The notes: generated by a model from the letters alone, not told the origin. DNA of 64,000 bases from Gari tellinella (GCA_922989275.2 OV277866.1:77164328-77228327), one strand, 5' to 3'; shown: positions 23,318 through 33,219, counted from the stretch's first letter. Numbers and translations are program-made.

Positions 23318-23425
23318 ATGTCGAGCTGGCTAAAGTCGAATATGACATACCCGTATTTTAAAGTTAAAACGTGGCTGAGCCACGTTTTAACTTTGAAATA
23401 TGGGTATGTTTGACTAAAGCGAGTT
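23318..23425. repeat. Long imperfect inverted repeat
   Basis: Arms CATACCCGTATTTTAAAG..TTAAAACGTGGCT and the inverse meet at 23375, extended outward by CTAAAGTCG/GACTAAAGCG. Part of a fold-back element not seen elsewhere in the window. Confidence 0.85.
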
Positions 23426-23675
23426 TGTGATATGGAGGTAAGACTGTGTACACTTTTAGTTTTTACGGTTTGTTGGGCTTGTAAGGTATATTCAAGCCAA
23501 GAACACACTCTTTCTTTTTCAGTATGCTTGAGGATTAAAATATGAAAAGTAAGACAGAGGGTGGGGAAACATGGCAGATTTTCATTGAGTTGAAACTGTC
23601 GTCTGCTTCTCTATTAATGTCTTACAAATGGCTTTTAAATACTAGTACGCACTGGTCGATACCTATGACGTATTT

Positions 23676-24059
23676 GAAAACAGTTTAGACCTAGATGAGA
23701 CGCCGAGTTACTCGGCGTCTCATCTAGGTCTAAACTGTTTGAAAATTCGGTGATATATTTTCTTAAACAAAATGGCGGGGGGAATCTCATCTGAGAATTG
23801 TAGCAGACTATAAAGTTTGCAGACAAAAAATTGAAGTTTAGACTGAAGCAACTGATCGGCCTGCGTCTGTCACAAGAACGTCTCAATCGTTGAGGCAAGC
23901 AAGCGTTTGTCCGGTCAAGTTCTTTCTGATCAGGATCCAAACTGTTTGACATAGATTTCAATATTACTTTAAGTCATTTTACCCAACATGAAAATTTGAG
24001 ATATTACTTAAAGCAGACGACATTTTTTTAAAGCAGATGACGTCATTGTAGTGAAGGGG
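23676..24059 (+). mobile_element. Family J remnants around a core 1 hairpin
   Basis: A perfect hairpin at about 23676-23740 (CAGTTTAGACCTAGATGAGA...). A separate J right half (ATCAGGATCCAAACTGTTTG, AAAGCAGACGACATT, TGACGTCATTG, GAAGGGG) ends at TTAA 24060-24063. Confidence 0.6.
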
Positions 24060-24097
24060 TTAACCGGCAAAGAATAACATTTCCCCCTAATTGTTTA

Positions 24098-24273
24098 CAG
24101 TGGAGAAAACTTTATTCTTTCCCAATAAACGCGTTAACGCTTAAACTATTATTTCCTTTGCAAACAGTTTGGCGGCGTCTGATCAGAGTCTACACTGTTT
24201 GCCTATGTCCCATATATGTGATCGTGGGCACAAATGGGTTCAAAACGGGGAAAAAATAACGTCTTCTCCACTG
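24098..24273 (+). mobile_element. Chimeric A/C element
   Basis: Starts as a TA-flanked A element (CAGTGGAGAAAACTTTATTC...GCAAACAGTTTGG). It then switches inside the core hairpin to the right half of family C (GGCGTCTGATCAGAGTCTAC..GATCGTGGGCACAAATGGG). It resumes as the A right end (AACGGGGAAAAAATAACG..CTCCACTG). Confidence 0.88.
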
Positions 24274-24684
24274 TATCTGCTAAAAGTAATAGGGGCTGTC
24301 ATGTCAAGTGGTCTCTTCTGCTACACTACCTATCAGTCCCAACAACCCTTTCAACGACGTGAATTTGTCTTCTGCTTCTAAACGTTCGTCTGCTAAACTT
24401 ACCAAATCTAACAACACTTTGTTACCGTTCACAAAAAGTGATCTAGGTCAGGCGCCTGTATATTTACTGAGGATGTAATCTGGGTCTTTACGTTTTAAAA
24501 AATTGAAGATTTTCTGTTGGTATAGCAACGGGCTATTTAGCGATACTGTCAGGTTTAATCCACTCCGGAATAATGGGCTCGAGTTCTGACATATTTTGAA
24601 AACAACCCAAGGTGTCTCTTACCTCTTGAAAAACGATAGGGTGCAACAAAGTTACAGGGGAGGTGAAGTTACCCTGGCCCCGTG

Positions 24685-24905
24685 TGGGCGAAAACTAAAC
24701 GCAAACGCACTACAATAAAACGGAGAAAATGGTAGCTTCTTGAAAATGTTTAACAAATCATTTTTTATCTCAGTTGCAAACAGTTTGAAGCCTGGTTAGA
24801 CGCCGGGTTACCCGGCGTCTGATCTGGCTCCAAACTGTGTGCAATGGAAATAATAGTTTTAGTAAAAACGCGGGGTTTTTTTAAGAAAAAAAATCTTCCC
24901 CACTG
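24685..24905 (-). mobile_element. MITE family A copy, left TIR lost
   Basis: Spacer, core 1 (TTAGACGCCGGGTTACCCGG) and right end CTTCCCCACTG-TA are present. Homopolymer slippage is visible near GGGGTTTTTTTAAG. Confidence 0.8.
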
Positions 24906-24909
24906 TATG

Positions 24910-25850
24910 TCCCTTTAACGGCATAGAATGTTAGAGTACCCCTGCACTTGAGACAGTCTGGATTCCGATCAGGCATGAGTTAAGTGGTACCAGGTCGGGT
25001 TCCAATCTGTTAAGACAGGTGCTTTACTTCTCCATTTTATCAAGTAAGGTCCACTGATTTTTTTTTAAAAATCCGGAGCTATCTTTTCGGACCACACCAT
25101 AAGACATGGACAGGGTACTTCAGTCAAAATTGTGTCAAACGGCAACCCGATAAAGAAGAATAAATTGGCATTATATACAGGTGCCTGTCTAATGCAAGCC
25201 AAAAGAACAGCAGCTAGCTCCTGGAGGAGTTTTCTGTTGTACGTTTGACCTGCATTAGACAGTCACCTGTCTTAAGATATCACCATGGTAACACGTGCTC
25301 GCTTAACACAAGTCGTACAGTAATTCTCATTTGTGTGGTATTTGTTATTACTTATTACGTTACATTTATGACACGTGCGAACCAGGATAAATGTACAATA
25401 AAACTTGTCTTAAACGACTCTTAAAATAAGTTTTTATTTTATTCAGTATTTAAGTAAGAAAGATGATAGCGTTATGTAGAATATAAGTAATGCAGAAAGC
25501 TATTGGGAATTGTGGCCATGCATTAAACAACGTCTTGCATTTCAGTTGACCATTCTTTTCTGTTGGTTCTTGGTCACAGGGAGGGGTGTATGCTGTCACT
25601 TAGAGAATTCCAAGCATCTACAACTGAGTCTTTCTTAAGCGGTCACTCAGAGAAGATTAATAATTTACTATTTGTATCTATAGTCTACATGTAGTTTACA
25701 TGTAGCATAAACCGAAATTTGGGGAGGTTTAAACGAGCGTGGTTTTAGTTAGAAGCCATTTACGTCAAAAAACAATGTCCCACCCACGTGTTGTAACCCT
25801 GTCGTGATATCAACTTCTTCAAAAATATGTTTGGCAAAAAAGTGCAAAAC
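24910..25850. other. Intron with a diverged core 2 hairpin
   Basis: An inverted repeat at about 25178-25275 (GGTGCCTGTCTAATGCA..AGCTCCTGGAGGAG..TGCATTAGACAGTCACC) is a strongly diverged relative of E/core 2. Nothing else recognised. Confidence 0.55.
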
Positions 25851-25855
25851 ATTTA

Positions 25856-26068
25856 CAGAAGAACGTCGCTATTACGACCACTAAATATTGTGTAAGTTAT
25901 TAAGTGTTTATGACAGGTGACGGCTCAAAGCAAGGTGACAGTAAAACAAAAAGCTCCTGAAGGAACTTTCTGTTTTACTGCCACCATGCTTTAAGCTGTC
26001 ACCTGTCTTTTATACATGTACAACCAATTAGCCTTCTTTTTAGTGGTCACAATAGCGAGGTTTTACTG
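25856..26068 (+). mobile_element. MITE family E copy
   Basis: TA-flanked. Left CAGAAGAACGTCGCTATTAC, right AATAGCGAGGTTTTACTG. Core 2 variant (GCTCCTGAAGGAAC) with GGTGACAGT arms. Confidence 0.88.
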
Positions 26069-26299
26069 TACTTTGCATGTATCTTTTCACGGAAGTAACT
26101 AGAATTCTTATCAGTCTCTGCATGATCTTGACCAAAAATGTTTGCCAATTCATGGACTGGTCAAATATATTAGATACATGTATATGTAAAGACATTTTGA
26201 CCGCAGAGACATCGACATGGATGTCTTACATATAGAACCCTGGTCACACGACACGTTACCCGGCGTCTGATTTGCACTACAATCTGTCAAAGTTTTCAA

Positions 26300-26372
26300 T
26301 GGACATTACAAATATTCTTATACATATGTTATGTACGCGTTTATTGAGAAAGTGTGCCGTCTTCTCTACTGT
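26300..26372 (-). mobile_element. Family A right-end fragment
   Basis: ACGCGTTTATTGAGAAAGTG..GTCTTCTCTACTG followed by TA. Confidence 0.6.
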
Positions 26373-26399
26373 ACAAAATGTGTGGTCTTACACCATTTA

Positions 26400-27430
26400 T
26401 AAGGACTAATATCTGGTGACGATAGAGTTACAAGTCTTGAATATACGCCATTACTTGGCTAACACCATGTCTGATTTCCATAACATTTTTGTGGTTATTG
26501 AGGGTAACCAATTTCATCATTAACATATAGCATCAACACGATCTCTTAGAGAAAAGTTGAGTTAAACTTAAATGTTGGTGACGCTGTTTTATAGGTGGAT
26601 AAAGAGGCGACGTAAACTGACTTCGGTTGGCGGAGCAGTTAGATTGGAACAAGTTTTGTATGTGTGTGTGATTTTGTACCATTGTAGACTGAGCAAGGAA
26701 ATATCAACCCTTGTCTAAATTATACCCCCGAACACACTTAATTGTCCTCATCACGCGAAAACATTCCTCTTTCTCTACCCGAAACCTGTTACAGAAAACA
26801 TCCCCATTTTCGACCTCTCCAAATACGGCTTTGTTATGGGAATTAGCGACGCTTGACTGCTTAAAGCTGGATGAAAGCAAAGCAGAAAGCTCCTGTAGGA
26901 GCTTTCTGCTTTACTTTCATCTTGCTTTAAGCTGCAACAAAATTTAAACAGCATTAGTTTGAGTGCTAGAAATGGTCGTATTGTTGGGCTATATTGTATT
27001 GTATAAAACGTCCTCACAGTGGCACAAGGGGTATTTTAGACAAGTCGAATTACACCACTAATAGATGTATGTATGTTTACAGGGCGAACAATGCATGGAC
27101 CGAAATGATTAAAGCAATGATGATTAGAAAAAAAGATGAGCAACTGACCTTATTTGACCTTTTAAAAGGTCGCTTGAAATGTACACGGTATGCACGCAGG
27201 GGGTCATGTTTTCGCGGATTGAATACATGTACCATGATATAGGTGAAAGGGGAGCGATGGAAATGTTTGATTATTGGTACATGAACTTTAGTCTTTTTCA
27301 TTCTTGTAAGAATTTGTTATCATTTCTGCTATAATTGACCGTTTAAACCATACATGTACTATATGATTAAAAGATGTACATATATTGAACCCTACTTATA
27401 CCAAGCCGCCAATTAGACAACATCGATGGC
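26400..27430. other. Intron with one core 2 hairpin
   Basis: A near-perfect hairpin at about 26862-26936 (GCTTAAAGCTGGATGAAAGC..AGCTCCTGTAGGAGCT). Its outer element ends are not recognised. No exon seen. Confidence 0.55.
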
Positions 27431-27439
27431 ATTAAATGT

Positions 27440-27578
27440 ATTGCACTGGAGTAATCAGCTCCTTTATGAGCCCTCTTATCTGGTTCTACACATGCACGGT
27501 TTGCTTTTAGACAAGTGTACTCTTCATAGGTACACTGTTCGTATAAGACGAGTTATCTCTTCGCTAGGGTTCAGCGAG
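27440..27578 (-). mobile_element. MITE family H fragment
   Basis: Ends with CTCTTCGCTAGGGTTCAGCG and TTAA at 27579-27582. Core relative GAGCCCTCTTATCTGGTTCT. Confidence 0.6.
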
Positions 27579-27791
27579 TTAAATGTATGGATGTTGTTTT
27601 AATTGTCTCTGAAATTATATTTACTCAGCTAATTTTCACTTCGTTATTTGCAATTTATCGTGGAACACTAGTTCAGAAAATAAACGTGCCAACATTAATG
27701 AACTAGACTATGTTGGAATTCGCATTGTAATAGTGAATTCGAGAAGGCGAAACTAGACAATTTATATCAAACAGACGACAGACAGAACACT

Positions 27792-28015
27792 TTTAACTCG
27801 AACCTTTCCCCTACCCATCACAAAATTTACAGACAATTCAAATAGTTTAGATTATGATCAGACGCCGGGTTACCCGGCGTCTGATCATGATCCAAACTGT
27901 TTGACCTGCATACTTATGGTTTTCTTTGTCAAAATACCTCAAAAATGAAAGTTAAAAAATAAAGCAGACGTAACTCTTTAAAGCAGACGACATTTGATCA
28001 GGAAAAGGGGCTAAT
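27792..28015 (+). mobile_element. MITE family J copy
   Basis: AACTCGAACCTTTCCCC at the left, a core with TGATCAGACGCCGGGTTACC and its inverse, GCAGACGACATTTG, and GGAAAAGGGGCTAA at the right. Confidence 0.7.
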
Positions 28016-28204
28016 TGAAGGGGTTTACACTTGTACGTTATTTCTCCATCTGTCCTTATTGTCAAGTCCAAGTGCAGTTTAGGCAAACGCAGTTGGCTAA
28101 TAAGCACTTCTCATCTTGCTCGATTCATAGGTTATTATGTGGTTCAAAGGAGGGGTTGGGAAAAATTTAAGTAAAATACACCCCTCCCTCACCCTGCAAT
28201 ACCA

Positions 28205-28395
28205 AACATAATTCGCATTTACAAACACTTTTGATCCAGATCAGACGGCGAGTTACTCGGTGTCTGATCTGGATCAAAATTGTTTGTAACTCATATTCAG
28301 GTTAAGAAACGGTAGGAAAAGTATAATTTTGAACTGAATTTTGCAGACGACAATCCAAAGCAGACGATATTATTTGAGGGTTAGGGTTAGATAAT
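28205..28395 (+). mobile_element. MITE family J copy, partial
   Basis: Core 1 (GATCCAGATCAGACGGCG) followed by CAGACGACAATCCAAAGCAG. Outer ends degraded. Confidence 0.6.
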
Positions 28396-28444
28396 GGGTT
28401 CTTTGACAGCTTGAGATGTAAGATAATTACAATATGTATGCATA

Positions 28445-28690
28445 CAGTGGAGAATCTGTTATTCTTTCCCGTTTAAACGCAAACGTACGCAAACGCAAAG
28501 CACTAAAACGTAGAAAAGAACAACTTTTGGACAATTCTGATATTTCATGTTTATCTTGGTGGCAAACAGTTTGGAGCCTGATCAGACGCCGGGTTACCCG
28601 GTGTCTGATCTGGCTCCAAACTGTTTGCACTGTAAATAATAGTTTTAGCGTAAACGCGTTTATTGGGAAAGAATAACACATTCTCCACTG
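28445..28690 (-). mobile_element. MITE family A copy
   Basis: Intact reverse copy, TA-flanked, about 0.8 kb upstream of the FGF terminal exon and inverted relative to the copy at 31621. Confidence 0.95.
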
Positions 28691-29169
28691 TAGATTATGG
28701 TCTTCTAATGTATAGCCGGGATCAATTCAAGTCGAACAACTGCTCTTTTTGGTAAATGAAAAATACAGTATACAGGCGGATTTCTCTTAGCCGCCACTCA
28801 AAATAGGACGGCTTAAACCTTTTCTCCCGGAAACTTCAAATGGACAACTCCTGTTCATATTGGGCTAGTGTTTACAATTAGTCCGCCATCAAAACCTAGG
28901 GTTAGGAACTTAGGAGTAGGATAAACTTTACAATCTTTCCGCAGGTTCTTTTTGGTATTTTCGTAGAAATTAACTGGCCATCTCTTGTGACATTAACCTG
29001 GCCATTTATTGTACCATTAATCTTGCCATTTCTTTTGACATTAACCTGACCATAAAAATGACATGTTTGGGTGGCGGACTAATTGTACATGTAAAATTGA
29101 TATAATGTTAAAGTCAATCATGAGTAGTCAGAACTGTTCTAGACGACAATAAGGCATTAAACTTGTCCA
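28691..29169. other. Intron stretch, H/I fragment only
   Basis: 28815-28870 (CTTTTCTCCCGGAAACTTC...) resembles the right end of family I. The short motif family TTAACCTGGCCATTT repeats three to four times at about 28993-29055. Confidence 0.5.
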
Positions 29170-29173
29170 TTAA

Positions 29174-29415
29174 CCCTTTGAACCCTAGTCCCGCTTACAG
29201 GCGTCCTTTTCGAACAGTGTACTTGTGAGTAGTACACTTGTCCTGTGCAAACAGTGAAAACCCAGATCAGAGGGCTCCGAAAGGAGCCCTCTGATCAGGG
29301 TCTTCACTGTTTGTCATAATGCCAAACATGACAAAAACAACCCTTAAAAGTCAGAAATGGACTATACTAAAATGGAAACTAGAATTTTCCATTTTAAGTT
29401 TCAGGGAGGAAAGAG
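29174..29415 (+). mobile_element. MITE family I abutting the FGF splice acceptor
   Basis: TTAA at 29170-29173 and 29416-29419. Left CCCTTTGAACCCTAGTCCC, right AAGTTTCAGGGAGGAAAGAG. Hairpin core CAGATCAGAGGGCTCCGAAA and inverse (29263-29315). Its right TTAA is only 36 bp upstream of the exon, inside the usual branch-point zone. Confidence 0.88.
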
Positions 29416-29455
29416 TTAAAGATTAATGCAATTTTCATTTTTTTTCTACTTTCAG

Positions 29456-29788
29456 CGAAAACACAAACGAGTTGGCTGTGAGTTTACAGAACTTTATTCC
29501 ACTGATGGAGCATACACGCAGTACGTATCGGCGAACACCAAACAAGCGTGGTCAATTGGGTTTAATGAAAAGGGAAAACCCGTGCGGGGGAACTCAAGAA
29601 ATAGAGTACCAGAAAAGTGTTTCAATTTTCTCAAAATGGACGATGATAAGAAACCCAAATGCAAGAAGAGTAGCGGCAAATTCTGTGATAGTTTCTTTTT
29701 AAAATTCGCCAAGGACTCGCGGACCTTACATATGAGAAAAAACAAGATACGACATAACAAACACCATCGGAGAAGAAGGAAAGGTTGA
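29456..29788 (+). CDS. fgf8/17/18-like: FGF8/17/18-like fibroblast growth factor, terminal coding exon
   Basis: C-terminal 110 residues plus TGA (29786-29788). The exon starts in phase 0 after the acceptor TCTACTTTCAG, so it joins the exon ending at 288 without changing frame. Exon residues 8-12 are CEFTE, matching CVFTE of FGF8-type proteins. Y20, G35-F36, GFNEKGKPVRG (35-45) and CFNFLK (55-60) follow the FGF beta-trefoil order. The joined sequence nearly fits the FGF signature GxLxA(x7)[DENA]CxFxE(x6)Y, with G for the acidic/small position and one extra residue before Y20. After residue 60 comes a tail of about 50 residues, not homologous by eye to vertebrate FGF8, with C69 and C77 and a very basic end (HHRRRRKG); probably heparan-sulfate binding, an inference. 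The in-frame ATG at 29426 lies in the intron and is not a start. Confidence 0.92.
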   Translation, partial: RKHKRVGCEFTELYSTDGAYTQYVSANTKQAWSIGFNEKGKPVRGNSRNRVPEKCFNFLKMDDDKKPKCKKSSGKFCDSFFLKFAKDSRTLHMRKNKIRHNKHHRRRRKG

Positions 29789-29840
29789 ACACAGTGTATT
29801 TAGTTAGTACTAATAAATGGTTCAAATTTCATTTACACAC
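29789..29840 (+). other. FGF 3' UTR (minimum extent)
   Basis: Short A/T-rich sequence between the stop codon and just past the first poly(A) signal. A longer 3' UTR using a downstream site cannot be excluded. Confidence 0.5.
29812..29817 (+). terminator. Candidate poly(A) signal AATAAA
   Basis: Canonical hexamer 24 bp after the FGF stop codon, followed by T/G-containing sequence. No other canonical AATAAA was noticed in the next 200 bp. Confidence 0.6.
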
Positions 29841-30380
29841 AACTCTCATCATAGAGAGAAAACGGCGATGGCTTTGTGTTAGTCAATGCAGTTATGACGT
29901 CATCGTTTGACGCCATGTCTCGTGATCAAAGTTTATCACCGCAGTGTTCAAATTAAAGTGAAGAGCAAAGTTTTGGAAACATTTTTGCATTTAGCGGTCA
30001 ACTTGTGTTGATAGGGCCAATTTTCGACGAGATGAATCGTTGCTTCGAGATCTCGGCTGGTCCAGGTGTCGAGTTCTCGGCTGGTCCAGTTTTCGACACA
30101 AAATTCAGTTGCAAAGGGAGTGAACTGTGGATGCATATTTGGTGGTCCCAGAAGCGGATTCAAGATTTTAGTATGGGAGCTGACCTAGGGGGCGCATTAC
30201 AAAATCCGAACATGCAAGTTTGTTTGCAGTAGATGTGAGTTACATCAGGTGCACGAGGCTCTGATATATTGCTTACAGTGTAGACTGATATCAACCGCAA
30301 CGCGGCGTTTGATTGGGATCTACACTATTTGCAACGACCAAGAACATTTTAAGTAGCGCATCGATCTAATGAAATGTAAA
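29841..30380. other. Downstream flank of FGF, partly repetitive
   Basis: Contains a 24-bp direct duplication (CTCGGCTGGTCCAG... at 30052-30097). A stretch at 30150-30200 translates as KRIQDFSMGADLGGA, a peptide I associate with dispersed animal repeats rather than a gene. A C-like core half lies at 30275-30335. No gene proposed. Confidence 0.45.
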
Positions 30381-30389
30381 GGAGGGGTG

Positions 30390-30527
30390 TATGCCAGGAT
30401 TTTAAAGTGTATATCTAGATCCGCACCTGCTGGTCTGACTAGCCTCGTTCTGAACTTCAATTCGGAACGAACGAGGACTTTCGTTGCATTTGCACTCGCC
30501 TTAAAGTGTACAGCATTTAAATCCAGC
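30390..30527. repeat. Fold-back element L
   Basis: Outer inverted ends TGCCAGGATTTTAAAGTG and TACAGCATTTAAATCCAGCA, with a central hairpin CCTCGTTC..GAACGAACGAGG. One copy in the window. Confidence 0.7.
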
Positions 30528-30669
30528 ACGTCTTAAATAAAGTACCAGCGTAACCCAAAATACCCAAATATGTGAATTGAGATAGATCTACATGTTAGAT
30601 TCTCCCCACATAACACCAAAAAGGCAACTTATAAGAAAGCCTAACCCGTTAAATTGGCATTTTGGTATA

Positions 30670-30918
30670 GATGGGGAATACGTTATTGTTTTCTAATAAC
30701 TGTGATAGTGACAACCGGTATACTCTTTGCAAATAATTAAGTACAGATCGGATGCCATTTTACCCGGCGTCTGACCAGGCTTAACATAATTGCCAATCAT
30801 ATTTGATAAATTGTCAATCGAATTTTTTAAACAATCTGTATTTTGAACAATTTTTTGCATTATGCGGGCGTTTCGTTTCATTTCAAAATGGAGAACAATA
30901 GCGCATTCCCCACTATAT
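30670..30918 (+). mobile_element. Diverged family A copy
   Basis: GGGGAATACGTTATTGTTTT at the left, core halves (CAGATCGGATGCC, CCGGCGTCTGACCAGGC), and GCATTCCCCACTA at the right. Confidence 0.65.
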
Positions 30919-31091
30919 GTGCTATAGGGCGTACAGACGTGTGTACGCATAGACAAACTCTGCTAACAGACAACCCCATCTGCGGCCAGTACTTTCGTTT
31001 AGGTGACATTGACCTTGACACACCAGTTTATGACATATTTCGAGGTTATATAGCGCATTGTTTTTTCATATTTTCTCGTTACACTAGTCTT

Positions 31092-31239
31092 GGGTCCAAG
31101 GTTATAAAGCTTTTCGGTTGAGTCTAAAGTCGTTCTCAAGCATTTGATTGGTCAGATTTGAGCCTAGGCTCAAATCTGACCAATACAATGCTTGAGAACT
31201 CACTCAGATTCAGCTCAAACGCTTTATAACCTTGGGCCC
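31092..31239. mobile_element. Fold-back element family K, copy 2
   Basis: GGGTCCAAGGTTATAAAGC inward to TTGGTCAGATTTGAGCCTAG and back to GCTTTATAACCTTGGGCCC. The best preserved K copy. Confidence 0.88.
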
Positions 31240-31299
31240 TGGCGTTCATTGTATCTTTGGATTAAATCTACAAACAGTTCAACCTCTCTCATATCACCA

Positions 31300-31503
31300 T
31301 GAGTACTCCTTTTTACGCCTCTAATTTATTTCTTCACAGATTTCTACAGACGAATTATCACGTGACCATAAAATGTTTCTATTTTTCTAAATCCGAGCAG
31401 ATGATAGCTTAAAGCAGACCTTTAGGGGCATTCTGCTTTACTTTCAGTCTGTTTTAAGCAACCGTCTGTCTTCAAAACTAAAAACAGACTATGAAATCAC
31501 GGG
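31300..31503 (-). mobile_element. MITE family B copy, partial
   Basis: CTTTTTACGCCTCTAATTTA near the left; core 2 with one arm shortened (AAAGCAGACCTTTAGGGGCA); right end AGACTATGAAATCACGGG then TTAA. Confidence 0.7.
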
Positions 31504-31620
31504 TTAAGCGACAAATAAATATAAAATAAGATGTATCTTTAAAGGCTGTTGGCTGCTTAATACAGGACAGAACTTATCATAATTTCCTGATAGGAATTTC
31601 TTCATTGCTTTCGTCCAGTA

Positions 31621-31867
31621 CAGTGGAGAATGTGTTATTCTTTCCCAATAAACGCGTTTACGCTAAAACTAGTATTTGCAGTGCAAACAGTTTGGAGCCA
31701 GATCAGACGCCGGGTAACCCGGCGTCTGATCAGGCTCCAAACTGTTTGCCACCAAGATAAAACAAGAATTATCAGAATTGTCCAAAAGTTGTTCTTTTCT
31801 ACGTTTTAGTGCTTTGCGTTTGCGTACGTTTGCGTTTAAACGGGAAATAATAACAGATTCTCCACTG
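31621..31867 (+). mobile_element. MITE family A copy
   Basis: Intact young copy, TA-flanked, with a perfect core 1 (CGCCGGGTAACCCGGCG). Confidence 0.95.
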
Positions 31868-32079
31868 TACTAAGCCCCTTTCTGTCTTAAATGCAGTCAC
31901 CTATTTTAGAGTGTTTCTAAGCTCATAGACATTTACTGTACATGTATGGATGTTCACTATTTATATCATTTTTATCATCGATCTAGATCTACATTGTCTT
32001 GTGATCGATAACAATCATAACATGACATTAAGTTTTCCATCATTTAACCCATTGCCCAATTCTACAACTGTCTACCATA

Positions 32080-32320
32080 ACGAAGACGTTATTATTTCCC
32101 AATAAACGCATTTATGCTAAAGCTATTATTTCCACTGCAAACAGTTTGTAGCCAGATCAGACGCCGGGTAACCCTGCGTCTGATCAGGCTCCAAACTGTT
32201 TTCCACACTTGGATAAATAAATCGGCAATATCTTCAAGAACCTAACATTTTTCAAGATGTTATTGAATTGCGTTTCAGCTTAAATTCGTTTAAACGGGAA
32301 AAAAGAACATCTCCTCTACC
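32080..32320 (+). mobile_element. Diverged family A copy (older subfamily)
   Basis: GAAGACGTTATTATTTCCCA to AACATCTCCTCTACCG; core 1 with CCCTGCGTCTG. TIR ends decayed. Confidence 0.75.
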
Positions 32321-32731
32321 GTTTCAATGACTATACAATGTACACATGACCAAATCATGACAAAACCTCCACTGACAAAGGCGACTGCTACATGTATGGC
32401 GATGAAAATATTTTTGATCCAGATTGGACGCCGAGTAACTCGATACCAGATATGGATCCAATTTTTGGACACCGGTATCGGCGTTATCTCAGTCAACTAT
32501 TTAATTTTCTTTGGCCTACAAATTGGATTTCGCAACTAATTTATTTTTGTTTCTTTTTAAAATGTGTTGAACAACTGCGTGGAATTGACCTAGCCTGGAA
32601 GCTGAACGCATTTTAAGGTAGTGCGCCTCTGATGATATATGACCAATATCGGTCAATATCGGTACGCTACGTATACAGGTCTCGGCAAGTCTCGTCAACA
32701 GACCGGCTGTACCAAACTATGTTCGAGCATA

Positions 32732-33213
32732 CAGTGGAGAAGACGTTACAGTGGAGAATCTGTTATGATCCCGTTTAAACGCAAACGTACGCAAACGCAA
32801 AGCACTAAAACGTAGAAATGAACAACTTTTGGACAATTCTGATATTTCAAGTTTATCTTGGTGGCAAACAGTGTGGAGCCTGATCAGACGCCGGGTTACC
32901 CGGCGTCTGATCTGGCTCCAAACTGTTTGTATCGGAAATAATAGTTTTAGCGTAAACGCGTTTATTGGGAAAGAATAACAGATTCTCCACTGTATCCTTT
33001 CCCGTTCAAACGCATTTACAACGCATTACAACTTTTTGACAATTCTGACTGTGATTATATATTTCAATCTTTGTGGCAAACAGTTTTAAGCTTGATCAGA
33101 CACCGGGCTACCCGGCGTCTGATCAGGCTCAAAACTTTTTGCAGTGGACATATATAGTTTTTAACTTTTATGGTTAAAGCGTTTATTGGGAAAGAATAAC
33201 GATTTCTCCACTA
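32732..33213 (-). mobile_element. Older family A copy carrying a younger A copy
   Basis: The left 15 bp CAGTGGAGAAGACGT, then TA and the insert. After the insert, TA-TCCTTTCCCGTTCAAACG continues the same TIR. Right end GATTTCTCCACTA. Length without the insert is about 236 bp. Confidence 0.92.
32749..32992 (-). mobile_element. MITE family A copy nested in A
   Basis: Intact young subfamily (CAGTGGAGAATCTGTTATGA) with TA at 32747-32748 and 32993-32994, inserted 15 bp inside the host TIR. Confidence 0.95.
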
Positions 33214-33219
33214 TACATG

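Larger units (their letters stand above)
289..29455 (+). other. About 29.2 kb FGF intron packed with MITEs
   Basis: Lies between donor GTAAGT at 289 and acceptor TTTTTTTTCTACTTTCAG ending at 29455. The flanking exons join in phase 0 to give GKLIAK-RKHKRVGCEFTE, which matches the uninterrupted FGF signature region, so no coding exon is needed between them. The intron carries at least 15 family A copies, several each of B, C, E, F, H and J, a 61-bp minisatellite and a poly-C tract. Confidence 0.8.

Noticed and set aside
29426..29455. ATG-initiated extension MQFSFFFYFQ of the FGF terminal exon
   Set aside because: These residues are the translated polypyrimidine tract of the splice acceptor.
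29494..29760. 88-codon antisense frame and overlapping +2 frame across the FGF exon
   Set aside because: Shadows of the FGF coding frame, which has family motifs, splice signals and phase agreement.
30005..30232. 75-codon frame including KRIQDFSMGADLGGA
   Set aside because: No start context or domain; contains a local duplication and a peptide typical of dispersed repeats.
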